In this document: piece by piece, positions 15,412 through 24,200 of the stretch | Position numbering within the stretch: position 1 is the first letter of the stretch | Layout of the letters: every line of letters begins with the position of its first letter | Source: Streptomyces thermolilacinus SPC6 | GTDB lineage: Bacteria > Actinomycetota > Actinomycetes > Streptomycetales > Streptomycetaceae | Assembly (NCBI RefSeq): GCF_000478605.2 | Contig: NZ_ASHX02000001.1 | Span: 3,821,895-3,885,894 of the forward strand | DNA length: 64,000 bases | Direction: 5' to 3' | Translations under genes and position numbers: made by a program | The notes under the pieces: model-generated | Seen by the model: the letters and a program-made list of their open reading frames with translations, nothing else | Databases searched by the model: none | What the model was told of the DNA's origin: nothing

Positions 15412-18400
15412 TCACGGCCTCGGGGGCAGGGGCGGGCGGGCGAGGTCGGGGGTGGCGGAGTAGTCCGGGGGGCTGGACGGCGGGGTCTTCTTCAGGAGCC
15501 CCAGCGCCAGGTCCACCGCGTCCGCCAGCTGGCGGTGGCGGCCCTCCGCCCAGTCCAGCGGGGTGCGCTCGATCTCGATGTCCGGTTCCACGCCGTGGTT
15601 CTCCACGCCCCAGCCGTACGCCTCGAACCACGCCGCGTTCATCGGCACCGTGATCACCGTGCCGTCGCCCAGCCGGTGGCGGCCCGTCATGCCGACCACG
15701 CCGCCCCACGTGCGCTGGCCCACGACCGGCCCCAGGCCCTGGAGCTTGAACACCGCCGTGATCATGTCGCCGTCCGACGACGTGGCCTCGTCCGCCAGCG
15801 CCACCACCGGGCCGCGCGGCGAGTTCGACGCGTACGACACGGGCTGCGCGTTCCGCGTCAGGTCCCAGCCCAGGATGCGGCGCGTCAGCTTCTCCACCAC
15901 CAGCTCGCTGATGTGCCCGCCCGCGTTGCCCCGCACGTCCACGATCAGCGCCGGGCGCGACACCTCAAGGCGCAGGTCCCGGTTGAACTGCGCCCACCCC
16001 GAGCCGCCCATGTCCGGGATGTGCAGGTACCCGCACCGCCCGTCGCTCAGCTCCCGTACGACCTCACGGCGCTTGGCCACCCAGTCCTGGTACCGCAGCG
16101 GCCGCTCGTCGATCAGCGGCACCACCGCGACCCGCCTCGGCCGCCCCGCCTCCCCGTTGCCCGGCGCGAACGTCAGCTCCACCGTCGTACCGCCCGCCGC
16201 CGCCAGCAGCGGGTACGGCCCCGTCACCGGGTCCACCGGCCGCCCGTCCACGTGCGTCAGCACCGCACACTCCCGGATGCCCGTACCCGCCAGCGGCGAA
16301 CGCGCCTTGGAGTCCGACGAGTCACCCGGCAGGATGCGCTTGACGACCCACTTCCCGTCCCGGCACACGAGGTTGGCGCCCAGCAGGCCCATCGCCCGCT
16401 GGTAGTGCGGCGGGCCCTCGTTGCGCCGCGCGGGCGTCACGTACGCGTGGGACGTGCCCAGCTCGCCCAGCACCTCCCGCAGCAGGTCCGCGAACTCGTC
16501 CGGCGACGCGACCCGTTCGACCAGCGGCCGGTACTGGTCCAGCACCCCGTCCCAGTCGATGCCCGCCATGCCCGGTTCCCAGAAGTACGCACGCGTGATG
16601 CGACCCGCCTCGTCGTACGCCTGCCGCCACTCCGCGCCCGGGTCCACCTCGTGCTGGATGCGCCGCGCGTCCACGTACACCGTCGTGTCCACGTCGCCCA
16701 TCTCGTTCGCCGGGACCGCCCGCAGCTCGCCCTCGTCCACGACGACCAGCCGCGTCCCGTCACCGCTCACCGCGAACCAGTCCAGGTGCGCGACCAGCTC
16801 CGACTTGCGGGCCTTCGTGAGGTTGAAGTGTTCCAGCGTGGGCCGCTCCGACGGGTCCGACGGGTTCACGAACGTCTCGCCCAGGGCCCCCGAGATCGGC
16901 CACCGCAGCCACACCAGACCGCCGCCGCTGACCGGGTGCAGCGACGAGTACTTCGACGCCGCCACCGGGAACGGCGTCACCCGGCTCTCCAGGCCCTCCA
17001 CCTCCACCAGCACCGTCCCGTCGCCCGCCCGCTCGTCGTCGCCCAGGTCCAGGCCGCCCGCCGCGGGCCGCCCCTCCGGCGACAGCGCGAACGGCGACGG
17101 TGTCGTGGAGGCCAGCGGTACGAGGTAGGGGCGGCAGCCCAGCGGGAACGACAGGTCCCCGGTGTGCACGTCGTACACCGGGTCGAAGCCGCGCCACGAC
17201 AGGAACGCCAGATACCGGCCGTCCCGTGTGAACACCGGGCTCTCGTCCTCGAACCGGCCGTTCGTCACGTCCACGACCAGGCGGTCCTTGATGCGGGCCA
17301 TCTTGATCTGGCGCAGCGACCGGCCGATGAACGGGTGCGACCAGGTGAGCCACTGCCCGTCGGGCGAGAAGGCCAGGTCGCGCACCGGGCCGTTGTCGGA
17401 GCGGATCAGCTCCGTGACCAGGCCGTCGTCGGCCACCGCGCCCCCTCCGGACGGTTGGGCGGTGTCCGGGGCGGGGGATTCCGCCGGGGGAGGGGTTTCC
17501 GCGCCGAGCGGCTCGGGGGTGGCCGGCGGGTCCACGATGTCCGTGGCACCGGCACCGGCACCGGCATCGGCACCGGAACCGGCCCCTGGCCCTGACCCGG
17601 GCTCGGCACCGGAACCGGCCTCGGACACGGAGCCGGTCGGCGCCGCTTCCGTCGTACCCTCCGCCTCTGCCGTAACTCCCGCCTCCGGTGCCGCGCCCGT
17701 GGCCTCGGCGCCCGTACCGGTGGCCTCCGCGTCCGCGTCCGGCAGCGTCAGCCTCCGCAGCCTGCCCCCCCTCGGCTCGGTGTCGTCGGCCGGTTCGCCC
17801 GCCGCCTCGACGGCCTCCTCCGACGCGTCCAGCAGCAGCAGCCGCCCGTCGTGCGACGCGATGGCCAGCCGCTCGCCGTCCGGGTCGGACACCATCTCCA
17901 GTACGCGGCCCAGCCGCCCGGCGGCCAGGCGGCGCGGCGGGCGCTGGCCGCTGGCGCGCGGCAGGTACGCGATCTCCACCGCGTCCTCGCCCTCCGCGTC
18001 CGTCACGTACGCGACCCGGCCCCCGTCCAGCGTCTCCGGCAGGCGCACCCGCACGCCCGGCGTGTCCGCGATCGACCGCGCCGGGCCGTCCCGGTGCGTG
18101 AGCCAGTACAGGCTGCCCCGCACGCACACCGCGCTCGCCCGCCCGGTCTCGTCCACGGCCACCGACTGGATGTGCCGCGCGGCCGGCACCTGGTACGTGC
18201 GCCGCCCCGCGCGCGGCCCCCCGAGCCGTACCGCCAGCTTCCGGGGGCGCGCGTCCGGCGTCAGCGCGTCCACCATCCACAGGTCGCCCGCGCACTGGTA
18301 GACGACCCGGCGCCCGTCGGACGAGGCGTGCCGGGCGTAGAACGCGTCATGGTCGGTGTGGCGCCGCAGGTCGGAGCCGTCCGGCAGGCACGAGTACAGG

Positions 18401-19047
18401 TTCCCGACGCCCTCGTGGTCGGACAGGAACGCGATCCTGCCGCCCACGAACATCGCGCAGTCCAGGTGCCCGCCCAGGTCCGGCAGCAGCCGCTCGCCGT
18501 GCAGCCACAGCCGCCCGGTCGCCCCGCCCCGGTACCGCTTCCACGCGGCGGGCTCGTGCGGCGGCTTGCCCGTCAGCAGCAGCGTCCGGTGCTCCCCGTC
18601 CACGTCGGCGACCTGGATGTCGGCGCACGGCCCCCAGGGCAGCCGACGGCCGGGGCTGCCGTCCACGGACACCTTGTACGCCCACGAGAAGTGCGAGAAC
18701 GGCTGCCCGTGCGACGCCACCGCCAGGATGTTGCCGTCCGGGTCCCAGCCGCAGACCCGCGTGTCCAGCGACCCCCAGTACGACAGGCGCCGCGCCGGGC
18801 CGCCCTCGACCGGTACGAGATGGATCTCCGGGTCGAGGCTGCGCCAGCTCGTGTACGCGATGTGCCGCCCGGCCGGGGAGAAACGCGGGTGCCCGACTCT
18901 CGTACGGTCCACGGTGAGCCGCCAGGCACGGCCGGGGGACTCGCCGTCGGCGACGAGCGGGGCGATCCACAGATCGTCCTCCGCCGCGAAGCACAGCAGA
19001 TCGTCGTGGACGTGGGGATACCGGAGGTACGCGCCGTCACTGCTCAC
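15412..19047 (-). CDS. tri: Tricorn-type protease (S41 family)
   Basis: GTG 19047 starts an 1211-aa protein with tricorn architecture: an N-terminal beta-propeller region (WDPDGNILAVASHG, LSDHEGVGNLY), a second propeller, a C1 helical part, a PDZ domain near residues 860-950 and a C-terminal S41 catalytic part. Catalytic candidates are all visible: His in GTSHAY, Ser in ATSSDGDMI and Glu in VENHGVEPD. It should degrade peptides released by upstream proteases in the cytoplasm. An unusual Ala/Gly/Glu/Pro-rich insert of about 100 residues (residues about 437-539; bases about 17430-17740) interrupts the propeller region. It is divergent from the TetR gene at 19304. Confidence 0.9.
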   Translation of the reverse strand: MSSDGAYLRYPHVHDDLLCFAAEDDLWIAPLVADGESPGRAWRLTVDRTRVGHPRFSPAGRHIAYTSWRSLDPEIHLVPVEGGPARRLSYWGSLDTRVCGWDPDGNILAVASHGQPFSHFSWAYKVSVDGSPGRRLPWGPCADIQVADVDGEHRTLLLTGKPPHEPAAWKRYRGGATGRLWLHGERLLPDLGGHLDCAMFVGGRIAFLSDHEGVGNLYSCLPDGSDLRRHTDHDAFYARHASSDGRRVVYQCAGDLWMVDALTPDARPRKLAVRLGGPRAGRRTYQVPAARHIQSVAVDETGRASAVCVRGSLYWLTHRDGPARSIADTPGVRVRLPETLDGGRVAYVTDAEGEDAVEIAYLPRASGQRPPRRLAAGRLGRVLEMVSDPDGERLAIASHDGRLLLLDASEEAVEAAGEPADDTEPRGGRLRRLTLPDADAEATGTGAEATGAAPEAGVTAEAEGTTEAAPTGSVSEAGSGAEPGSGPGAGSGADAGAGAGATDIVDPPATPEPLGAETPPPAESPAPDTAQPSGGGAVADDGLVTELIRSDNGPVRDLAFSPDGQWLTWSHPFIGRSLRQIKMARIKDRLVVDVTNGRFEDESPVFTRDGRYLAFLSWRGFDPVYDVHTGDLSFPLGCRPYLVPLASTTPSPFALSPEGRPAAGGLDLGDDERAGDGTVLVEVEGLESRVTPFPVAASKYSSLHPVSGGGLVWLRWPISGALGETFVNPSDPSERPTLEHFNLTKARKSELVAHLDWFAVSGDGTRLVVVDEGELRAVPANEMGDVDTTVYVDARRIQHEVDPGAEWRQAYDEAGRITRAYFWEPGMAGIDWDGVLDQYRPLVERVASPDEFADLLREVLGELGTSHAYVTPARRNEGPPHYQRAMGLLGANLVCRDGKWVVKRILPGDSSDSKARSPLAGTGIRECAVLTHVDGRPVDPVTGPYPLLAAAGGTTVELTFAPGNGEAGRPRRVAVVPLIDERPLRYQDWVAKRREVVRELSDGRCGYLHIPDMGGSGWAQFNRDLRLEVSRPALIVDVRGNAGGHISELVVEKLTRRILGWDLTRNAQPVSYASNSPRGPVVALADEATSSDGDMITAVFKLQGLGPVVGQRTWGGVVGMTGRHRLGDGTVITVPMNAAWFEAYGWGVENHGVEPDIEIERTPLDWAEGRHRQLADAVDLALGLLKKTPPSSPPDYSATPDLARPPLPPRP

Positions 19048-19237
19048 GCTTTCATGCTTTCCGCGTGCGCCGGACGCGGCAACTCGACCGGCGTATCGGT
19101 CAGATGTTCCCGGCCTCGCTCCGGGGCCGGTCCCGCGCCGGGGCGGACACGCACCGGGCCGGCCCCGCGCCGGTCCCGCGGCCCGGGTCCGCGCCGCGCA
19201 CCGGTCGGCCAGGCGAGGGCCGTGACCCAGACCACGT

Positions 19238-19299
19238 ACGAAACGGTTTCGTTTCGCTGCCGCCCTGTCCTACCCTTCTGGTGTACGAAACCGTTTCGT
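19238..19299. promoter_or_regulatory. Twin 15-bp palindromic operators upstream of tetR
   Basis: Two near-identical palindromes occur at 19238-19252 and 19285-19299: ACGAAAC, one centre base (G, then C), GTTTCGT. Their centres are 47 bp apart, and the second ends 4 nt before ATG 19304. This is the typical operator form of TetR repressors and implies autoregulation, possibly also of the divergent tricorn gene. The site so close to the start codon suggests direct blocking of the promoter or initiation region. Confidence 0.8.
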
Positions 19300-19303
19300 T
19301 CGG

Positions 19304-19891
19304 ATGGATACGCACATGGCCCGCAGCAGACTCACCCCGGAACGCGAGTCCGAGCTGTACGAGACCGTCATCGACCTCCTCGGCGAGGTCGGGTACGACG
19401 GCCTCACCATGGACGCCATCGCCGCCCGCACGCGCTCCAGCAAGGCCACCCTCTACCGCCAGTGGGGGAGCAAGCCCGAGCTGGTCGCGCAGTCGCTGCG
19501 GCACCACAAGCCCGTCGAGCTCGCGGAGATCGACACCGGAACGCTCCGGGGCGACTTCCACGAGATGATCGGGCGCACCGACGACTGCCGCATGGCCAAG
19601 GACTCCGCGATGATGCGGGGCCTCGCCCACGCGGTCAGCGAGAACCAGGAACTGCACCAGGCGCTGCGCGAGCTGCTGATCGAACCGGAGATGACCGGGC
19701 TCGACCAGGTGCTGCGCCGGGCCGTGGAGCGGGGCGAGGTCGCCGCCGACAACCCGGCGCTCGGCCTGGTCCCGCACATGATGATCGGCGCCTTCGTCGC
19801 CCGGCCCCTCATCGAGGACCAGCCGGTCGACCAGGCGTACCTCTCCTCCTACGTGGACGCCGTCGTGCTCCCCGCCCTCGGCGCCCCCTGA
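19304..19891 (+). CDS. TetR-family regulator
   Basis: The 195-aa protein starts at ATG 19304 (ATG 19316 is an alternative). It has an N-terminal TetR helix-turn-helix (TMDAIAARTRSSKATLYRQWGSK, about residues 33-55) and a helical ligand-binding part. Twin palindromes lie immediately upstream. The next gene on the strand is an MMPL exporter, and TetR-plus-exporter pairs are usually a repressor and its target. Here 400 bp containing a tandem repeat separate the two, and no copy of the palindrome is seen directly before the exporter. Control may therefore be by read-through. Confidence 0.88.
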   Translation: MDTHMARSRLTPERESELYETVIDLLGEVGYDGLTMDAIAARTRSSKATLYRQWGSKPELVAQSLRHHKPVELAEIDTGTLRGDFHEMIGRTDDCRMAKDSAMMRGLAHAVSENQELHQALRELLIEPEMTGLDQVLRRAVERGEVAADNPALGLVPHMMIGAFVARPLIEDQPVDQAYLSSYVDAVVLPALGAP

Positions 19892-19895
19892 CCGG

Positions 19896-20168
19896 ACCCC
19901 GTCCCGTGAGGGGCGGACCCCCGGGCCCACCGGACCCCGCCCCGTGAGGGGCGCGGCCCCGGGCCCACCGGGCCCACCGGACCCCGTCCCGTGAGGGGCG
20001 CGGCCCCGGGCCCACCGGGCCCACCGGACCCCGTCCCGTGAGGGGCGCGGCCCCGGGCCCACCGGGCCCACCGGACCCCGTCCCGTGAGGGGCGCGGCCC
20101 CGGGCCCACCGGGCCCACCGGACCCCGTCCCGTGAGGGGCGGACCCCCGGGCCCACCGGGCCGGCCGG
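19896..20168. repeat. 47-bp GC-rich tandem repeat, six units
   Basis: Units begin ACCCCGTCCCGTGAGGGGCG at 19896, 19934, 19981, 20028, 20075 and 20122 (ACCCCGCCCC in the second). The period is exactly 47 bp except between the first two units (38 bp). Each unit contains a CCCC/GGGG stem. The array starts 5 nt after the tetR stop. The period is not a multiple of three, so it is not a coding repeat. It may act as a weak terminator or attenuator between tetR and the exporter, or as a length-variable locus. Confidence 0.9.
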
Positions 20169-20295
20169 CCCCCGGCAGTCCCCAGCCGGATCGCGCCGCC
20201 GCCCGGACCCCAGTACCTGACACGTACCGCTCACGCTGTCGGGCCGACTCCCCGCACCGTCCTGCCCTGTCCACTCACCTCGGGAGTACGCCCCA

Positions 20296-22500
20296 GTGGC
20301 CACGTTCCTCTACAAACTCGGCCGGTTCGCCTTCCGGCGGCGCCATCTCGTGACCCTGCTGTGGGTCGCGCTGCTGGCGCTCGCCGGAGTGGGCGCCGCG
20401 TCCGCGCCCGCAGCCACCTCCAGCTCCTTCTCCATGCCCGGTACGGAGGCCCAGAAGGCCTTCGACCTGCTGGAGAAACGATTCCCCGGCGGCAGTGCCG
20501 ACGGCGCCACCGCGCGGGTCGTCTTCAAGGCGCCCGACGGGCAGAAGATGACCGACCCGGCCAACAAGGCGCGCGTGGACAAGGCCGTCGCCGACCTGCG
20601 CGCCGGTTCCGACCAGGTCGCAGGCGTCACCGACCCGTACGCCGCGCAGGCCGTCTCGCGTGACGGCGGCACCGCGTACATCCATGTGACGTACAAGGCC
20701 AACGGCATGGAGCTGACCGACGCGACGCGCGACGCGCTGACGGAGACGGGTGAGGAGGCGCGCGACGGCGGACTGACCGTCGAGATCGGCGGCGACGCGC
20801 TCCAGGCGATGCCCGAGACCGGCACCGGCGAGATCATCGGCGTGGTCGTCGCGGGGATCGTCCTCGTCATCACCTTCGGCTCGCTCGTCGCGGCCGGGCT
20901 GCCGCTGCTCACCGCGATCATCGGCGTCGGCATCGGCGTCTCGTCGATCACCGCCCTCGCGAGCGCGCTGGACCTCGGCTCCACCACCGGCACCCTCGCC
21001 ACGATGATCGGCCTCGCCGTCGGCATCGACTACGCCCTGTTCATCGTCTCCCGCTACCGCGCCGAGCTGGCCGAGGGCCGCGAGCCCGAGGACGCCGCGG
21101 GACGCGCCGTCGGCACGGCGGGCTCGGCCGTCGTCTTCGCCGGTCTGACCGTCGTCATCGCCCTGGTCGGCCTCGCCGTCGTCAACATCCCGATGCTGAC
21201 GAAGATGGGCGTCGCCGCCGCCGGCACGGTCGCCATCGCCGTACTGATCGCGCTCACCTTCATACCGGCGCTGCTCGGCTACGCGGGCAGGCGCATCCTC
21301 GGCCGCAAGGCCCGCAAGGAGCTCGCCGACGGCGGGGCCGTCGTGGACAGGAGCGAGGACGGGGCCGACGAGGAGAAGGCGAACGCCGGTACCCGCTGGG
21401 CCCGGTTCGTCCTGCGCCGCCCGGTCACCGTGCTGCTCGTCGGTGTCGTCGGCCTCGGCGCGCTCGCCGTACCGGCCGCGTCGCTGGAGATGGGCCTCCC
21501 GGACGACGGCGCCCAGCCGACCTCCACCACCCAGCGCCGCGCGTACGACCTGCTGTCCGACGGGTTCGGCCCCGGCTTCAACGGCCCGCTGATGGTCGTC
21601 GTGGACGGCGACCAGGCCGCCGCGGGCAAGGCCGCCGACACGATCAAGGGCCTCGACGGGGTCGCCGCGGTCGTCCCGCCCACGCCGAACAAGGCCGGCG
21701 ACACGGCCATCATCACCGTCGTGCCGAAGGACCGCCCGTCGTCCACGGCCACCGAGGACCTCGTCCACGACATCCGCGACAGGACCGGCGACGACGTCCT
21801 CGTCACCGGCCAGACCGCGATGAACATCGACTTCTCGCAGAAGATGAACGACGCGCTGCTGCCCTACCTGGCGCTCGTGGTCGGCCTCGCCTTCCTGCTG
21901 CTGATGGTCGTCTTCCGGTCCGTGCTCGTGCCGCTCAAGGCCGCCCTCGGCTTCCTGCTGTCGGTGGTCGCCGCGCTCGGCGCCGTCGTCGCCGTCTTCC
22001 AGTGGGGCTGGCTCGGATCGGTCTTCGGCGTGGAGCAGACCGGCCCGATCATGAGCATGATGCCGATCTTCATGGTGGGGGTCGTGTTCGGCCTGGCCAT
22101 GGACTACGAGGTGTTCCTCGTGACCCGGATGCGCGAGGCGTACGTCCACGGGGAGCGGCCCGGCGAGGCCATCGTCACCGGCTTCCGCCACGGCGCACGC
22201 GTCGTGACCGCCGCCGCGGTCATCATGATCGCCGTGTTCGCGGGGTTCATCGGGGCGAGCGAGCAGATGGTCAAGATGATCGGCTTCGGTCTCGCGGCGG
22301 CGGTCCTGTTCGACGCGTTCGTCGTCCGCATGGCCATCGTCCCGGCCGTCCTCGCCCTGCTGGGCCACAAGGCGTGGTGGCTGCCGCGCTGGCTGGACCG
22401 CGTCCTGCCCAACGTGGACGTCGAGGGCGAGAGCCTGCGCAAGGAGCTGGCCGAGGGCGGGCGCCCGGACGAGCCGGAGCGCGAACTCGTACGAGCCTGA
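20296..22500 (+). CDS. MMPL-family transporter
   Basis: GTG 20296 has CGGGAG upstream. The 734-aa protein has the RND/MMPL layout: a helix near residues 18-35, an extracytoplasmic loop, five helices at about 175-340, then the repeat with a helix near 375 and five helices at about 515-690. It carries GIDYALF and AMDYEVF, the paired Asp-Tyr motifs of the proton relay in transmembrane helices 4 and 10. Members export lipids or hydrophobic compounds using the proton gradient. The substrate is unknown. The upstream TetR is the probable regulator. Confidence 0.88.
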   Translation: MATFLYKLGRFAFRRRHLVTLLWVALLALAGVGAASAPAATSSSFSMPGTEAQKAFDLLEKRFPGGSADGATARVVFKAPDGQKMTDPANKARVDKAVADLRAGSDQVAGVTDPYAAQAVSRDGGTAYIHVTYKANGMELTDATRDALTETGEEARDGGLTVEIGGDALQAMPETGTGEIIGVVVAGIVLVITFGSLVAAGLPLLTAIIGVGIGVSSITALASALDLGSTTGTLATMIGLAVGIDYALFIVSRYRAELAEGREPEDAAGRAVGTAGSAVVFAGLTVVIALVGLAVVNIPMLTKMGVAAAGTVAIAVLIALTFIPALLGYAGRRILGRKARKELADGGAVVDRSEDGADEEKANAGTRWARFVLRRPVTVLLVGVVGLGALAVPAASLEMGLPDDGAQPTSTTQRRAYDLLSDGFGPGFNGPLMVVVDGDQAAAGKAADTIKGLDGVAAVVPPTPNKAGDTAIITVVPKDRPSSTATEDLVHDIRDRTGDDVLVTGQTAMNIDFSQKMNDALLPYLALVVGLAFLLLMVVFRSVLVPLKAALGFLLSVVAALGAVVAVFQWGWLGSVFGVEQTGPIMSMMPIFMVGVVFGLAMDYEVFLVTRMREAYVHGERPGEAIVTGFRHGARVVTAAAVIMIAVFAGFIGASEQMVKMIGFGLAAAVLFDAFVVRMAIVPAVLALLGHKAWWLPRWLDRVLPNVDVEGESLRKELAEGGRPDEPERELVRA

Positions 22501-22762
22501 CGCCCGCGGGGCCCGCACTCCGAGGCCCCGCACCCCGGAGGGCCCCGCACCTCAGCGGCGCCCCACCCGGCTCCTGGGGGCCGCACCCCGGACGGCGCCG
22601 GGCCCTGTGCCCGCAGCCCGCACGGCCGAGCTGACCCCCGGGCCGGGGCCCCGTGGCCGCCCGCCCCTGGAGCCCGCACCCCGGAGGCACCCCGGCCGGG
22701 CCCGGGGGGACCCGCACCGCCGGAAACGGCACCGCCCGGCCGGGCCCGGGACCCGCACCGCC

Positions 22763-22795
22763 GAGAACGCCCCGCCCCCACGGCGGGGCGTTCTC
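22763..22795. terminator. Strong hairpin terminator
   Basis: Perfect 14-bp arms GAGAACGCCCCGCC and GGCGGGGCGTTCTC enclose a 5-nt loop. It lies 263 nt after the MMPL stop, within the repeat-rich gap, and would stop transcription in either direction. Confidence 0.75.
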
Positions 22796-22928
22796 CGTTC
22801 CGGCGCGGGGTGCTTCCGCCTACTTGCCGCGGGCCACGCCGCCCTGCGCCGCCGCCGTGGGCGGGCGCCCTGCCGGGCGGTCGCCCGGGGCATGCCTCCG
22901 TGGCCCTGCCGGGCGGTGCACGCACAGA

Positions 22929-23083
22929 TGTGGGCAATCGTTCCGCAGGGCGGAACCGGTGGGCACAACGGGTGCCCCGCCGGGGAGGGTGCCCACCTGT
23001 ACGTGAGGCGCTGGACGGGGGCGCCCTACAGGTCCGCTGTGGCCACCCGTTCCGCCCCTGGCGGACCAGCTGCCCACAGCGGA
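22929..23083. repeat. Dispersed stem-loop repeat, copy A
   Basis: Bases 22958-23083 match 59709-59836 closely. The core is a nested stem: ACCTGTA (22995-23001) pairs with TACAGGT (23027-23033), and inside it GGCGC pairs with GCGCC. On the left (22929-22967) is a GTTCCGC-AGG-GCGGAAC hairpin flanked by GTGGGCA. On the right (23047-23079) is the same kind of hairpin in reverse orientation. The element is thus bounded by inverted arms, like a small non-autonomous repeat. It lies between convergent genes. Confidence 0.75.
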
Positions 23084-23357
23084 ACCGCCCGCAGGGCAGG
23101 GCAGTTCGCCCCGGGCCGGGGCAAGCCAGGGGCTCGGGCGCTGGGGTCCGCGCTGGCCGCCCGGTAGGCGGGCACCGTCCAGGAGGGGGCAGAGGTGCCC
23201 GTCCAGGGGCGCGGCCGTGGGGTGTCGCGCGGCAGGGGGCGCCGCTCAGAGGGCAGGGCCTGGGGTGACCGCCCACGCAGGAGGGCGCCGGACACGGGCC
23301 TCGGGCGCAAGGGCCCGGGACGGCCGGGCGGCAGGGGGCGCCGTCCAGGGGGGGGGG

Positions 23358-23560
23358 CTGGGCCTGGGGTGACCGCCCAGCAGGTGGGCGCGGTCCAGGG
23401 GGCTGGGCCTGGGGTGACCGCCCAGCAGGTGGGCGCGGTCCAGGGGGCTGGGCCTGGGGTGACCGCCCAGCAGGTGGGCGCGGTCCAGGGGGCTGGGCCT
23501 GGGGTGACCGCCCAGCAGGTGGGCGCGGTCCAGGGGGCTGGGCCTGGGTGACCCGCCAGG
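23358..23560. repeat. 45-bp tandem repeat, about 4.5 units
   Basis: The motif CTGGGCCTGGGGTGACCG recurs at 23358, 23403, 23448 and 23493 with an exact 45-bp period, and a broken fifth copy begins at 23538. Degenerate relatives lie upstream near 23255. The array ends at the stop codon of the SsgA-like gene. Near-identical units imply recent expansion. Confidence 0.9.
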
Positions 23561-23561
23561 G

Positions 23562-23960
23562 TCAGTGGGTCACGGGGGTGGCCGTGGTGGCGTACGTACG
23601 CCGCAGGAAGTTCCGCAGCGCCGACGAGTCGAACTGCACCACCACCGCCGTGCCCTCCGGCGAGTGGAACTCGACCACCGTCTGCACCCGCCCGCACGGC
23701 CACACGTCCACGTCACCGTCGTGCGCCGGCGCCCGCAGCCCGGTCTCCAGGAGCGTGCGCGGGAACGTCCAGCTGCCGCCCGGCAGCACGAACCGCACGC
23801 ACCCCGGCGCCACGTCCGGCCCGTACCGCAGCGCCACCGGCACCGGCCGGGACAGCGGGCCGTCGGTCACGACCAGGCCCCGCGCCCGCACCTCCACCGG
23901 ACGCGGCTCGTCTTCCCCGGCAGGCCGGGCCTCCTCGGGGTGTGCGTCGGCGGGGCACAT
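23562..23960 (-). CDS. SsgA-family sporulation/cell-division protein
   Basis: The start at ATG 23960 is supported by AGGAG 7 nt upstream. The 132-aa product matches the SsgA-like family in size and in block order: VPVALRYGPD near the middle, SWTFPRTLLETGL, GDVDVWPCG and SPEGTAVVVQFDSSALRNFLRRTY. These proteins occur in morphologically complex actinomycetes and help place septa or control peptidoglycan during sporulation. Which paralogue this is cannot be told here. It is monocistronic, divergent from the cbiMQO operon, and its 3' end abuts the 45-bp array. Confidence 0.88.
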   Translation of the reverse strand: MCPADAHPEEARPAGEDEPRPVEVRARGLVVTDGPLSRPVPVALRYGPDVAPGCVRFVLPGGSWTFPRTLLETGLRAPAHDGDVDVWPCGRVQTVVEFHSPEGTAVVVQFDSSALRNFLRRTYATTATPVTH

Positions 23961-24062
23961 CGCGGGCTCCTCACACTCGCCGTCAACTGAAGGCCGACGG
24001 GTACCCCCGGATCGCCGGGCCATCCCTCCACCCGGCAATCGCTTTCTGTGACGAGCCCGCTC

Positions 24063-24079
24063 TTGCAAGTTGTTTGCAG
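24063..24079 (+). promoter_or_regulatory. Nur-like box upstream of cbiM
   Basis: The sequence TTGCAA-GTTGT-TTGCAG matches the form I recall for the Streptomyces nickel regulator Nur (TTGCAA, five bases, TTGCAA) with one difference. It lies 122 bp before ATG 24201, where an operator of a metal-uptake operon would be expected. It suggests repression by nickel. Confidence 0.6.
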
Positions 24080-24200
24080 GAGCGGTCATCATCGAACGGC
24101 CGGATATCGACGAACCAGAACACCGACGGCAGCCGGGAAGACCGACGGAAACCGGAACACCACGGAAGCGTCCTGCGAAAGCCGAAAGCGGTCCCTACCC

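Larger units (their letters stand above)
22501..23561. other. 1.06-kb repeat-rich, gene-free gap between convergent genes
   Basis: The gap between the MMPL gene and the convergent SsgA-like gene has no credible gene on either strand. It holds degenerate GC-rich repeats (22501-22760, with CCCGCACC units), a strong terminator (22763-22795), one copy of a dispersed stem-loop element (22929-23083) and a 45-bp tandem array (23358-23560). Long open frames on both strands across the array are a by-product of the 45-bp period. Confidence 0.8.

Noticed and set aside
19809-20303. Minus-strand frames across the 47-bp array reading GGPGGPGAAPLTGRG-type repeats
   Set aside because: A 47-bp period shifts frame in each unit, so these frames are accidental. 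The DNA repeat explains them.
23358-23560. CRISPR array
   Set aside because: Units are contiguous and nearly identical, with no unique spacers and no cas genes. The same reasoning excludes 19896-20168.
23026-23703. Minus-strand frame encoding 15-residue repeats (WTAPTCWAVTPGPAP) and plus-strand frame at 23195-23551 with matching repeats
   Set aside because: Both arise because the DNA repeat is 45 bp. Neither has a ribosome-binding site or non-repeat coding sequence, and the minus frame runs into the SsgA-like gene in the wrong frame.
23961-24200. Cobalamin riboswitch before cbiM
   Set aside because: I found no B12-box-like core, and the gap is short. A Nur-like box explains control better. 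A covariance search would be decisive.
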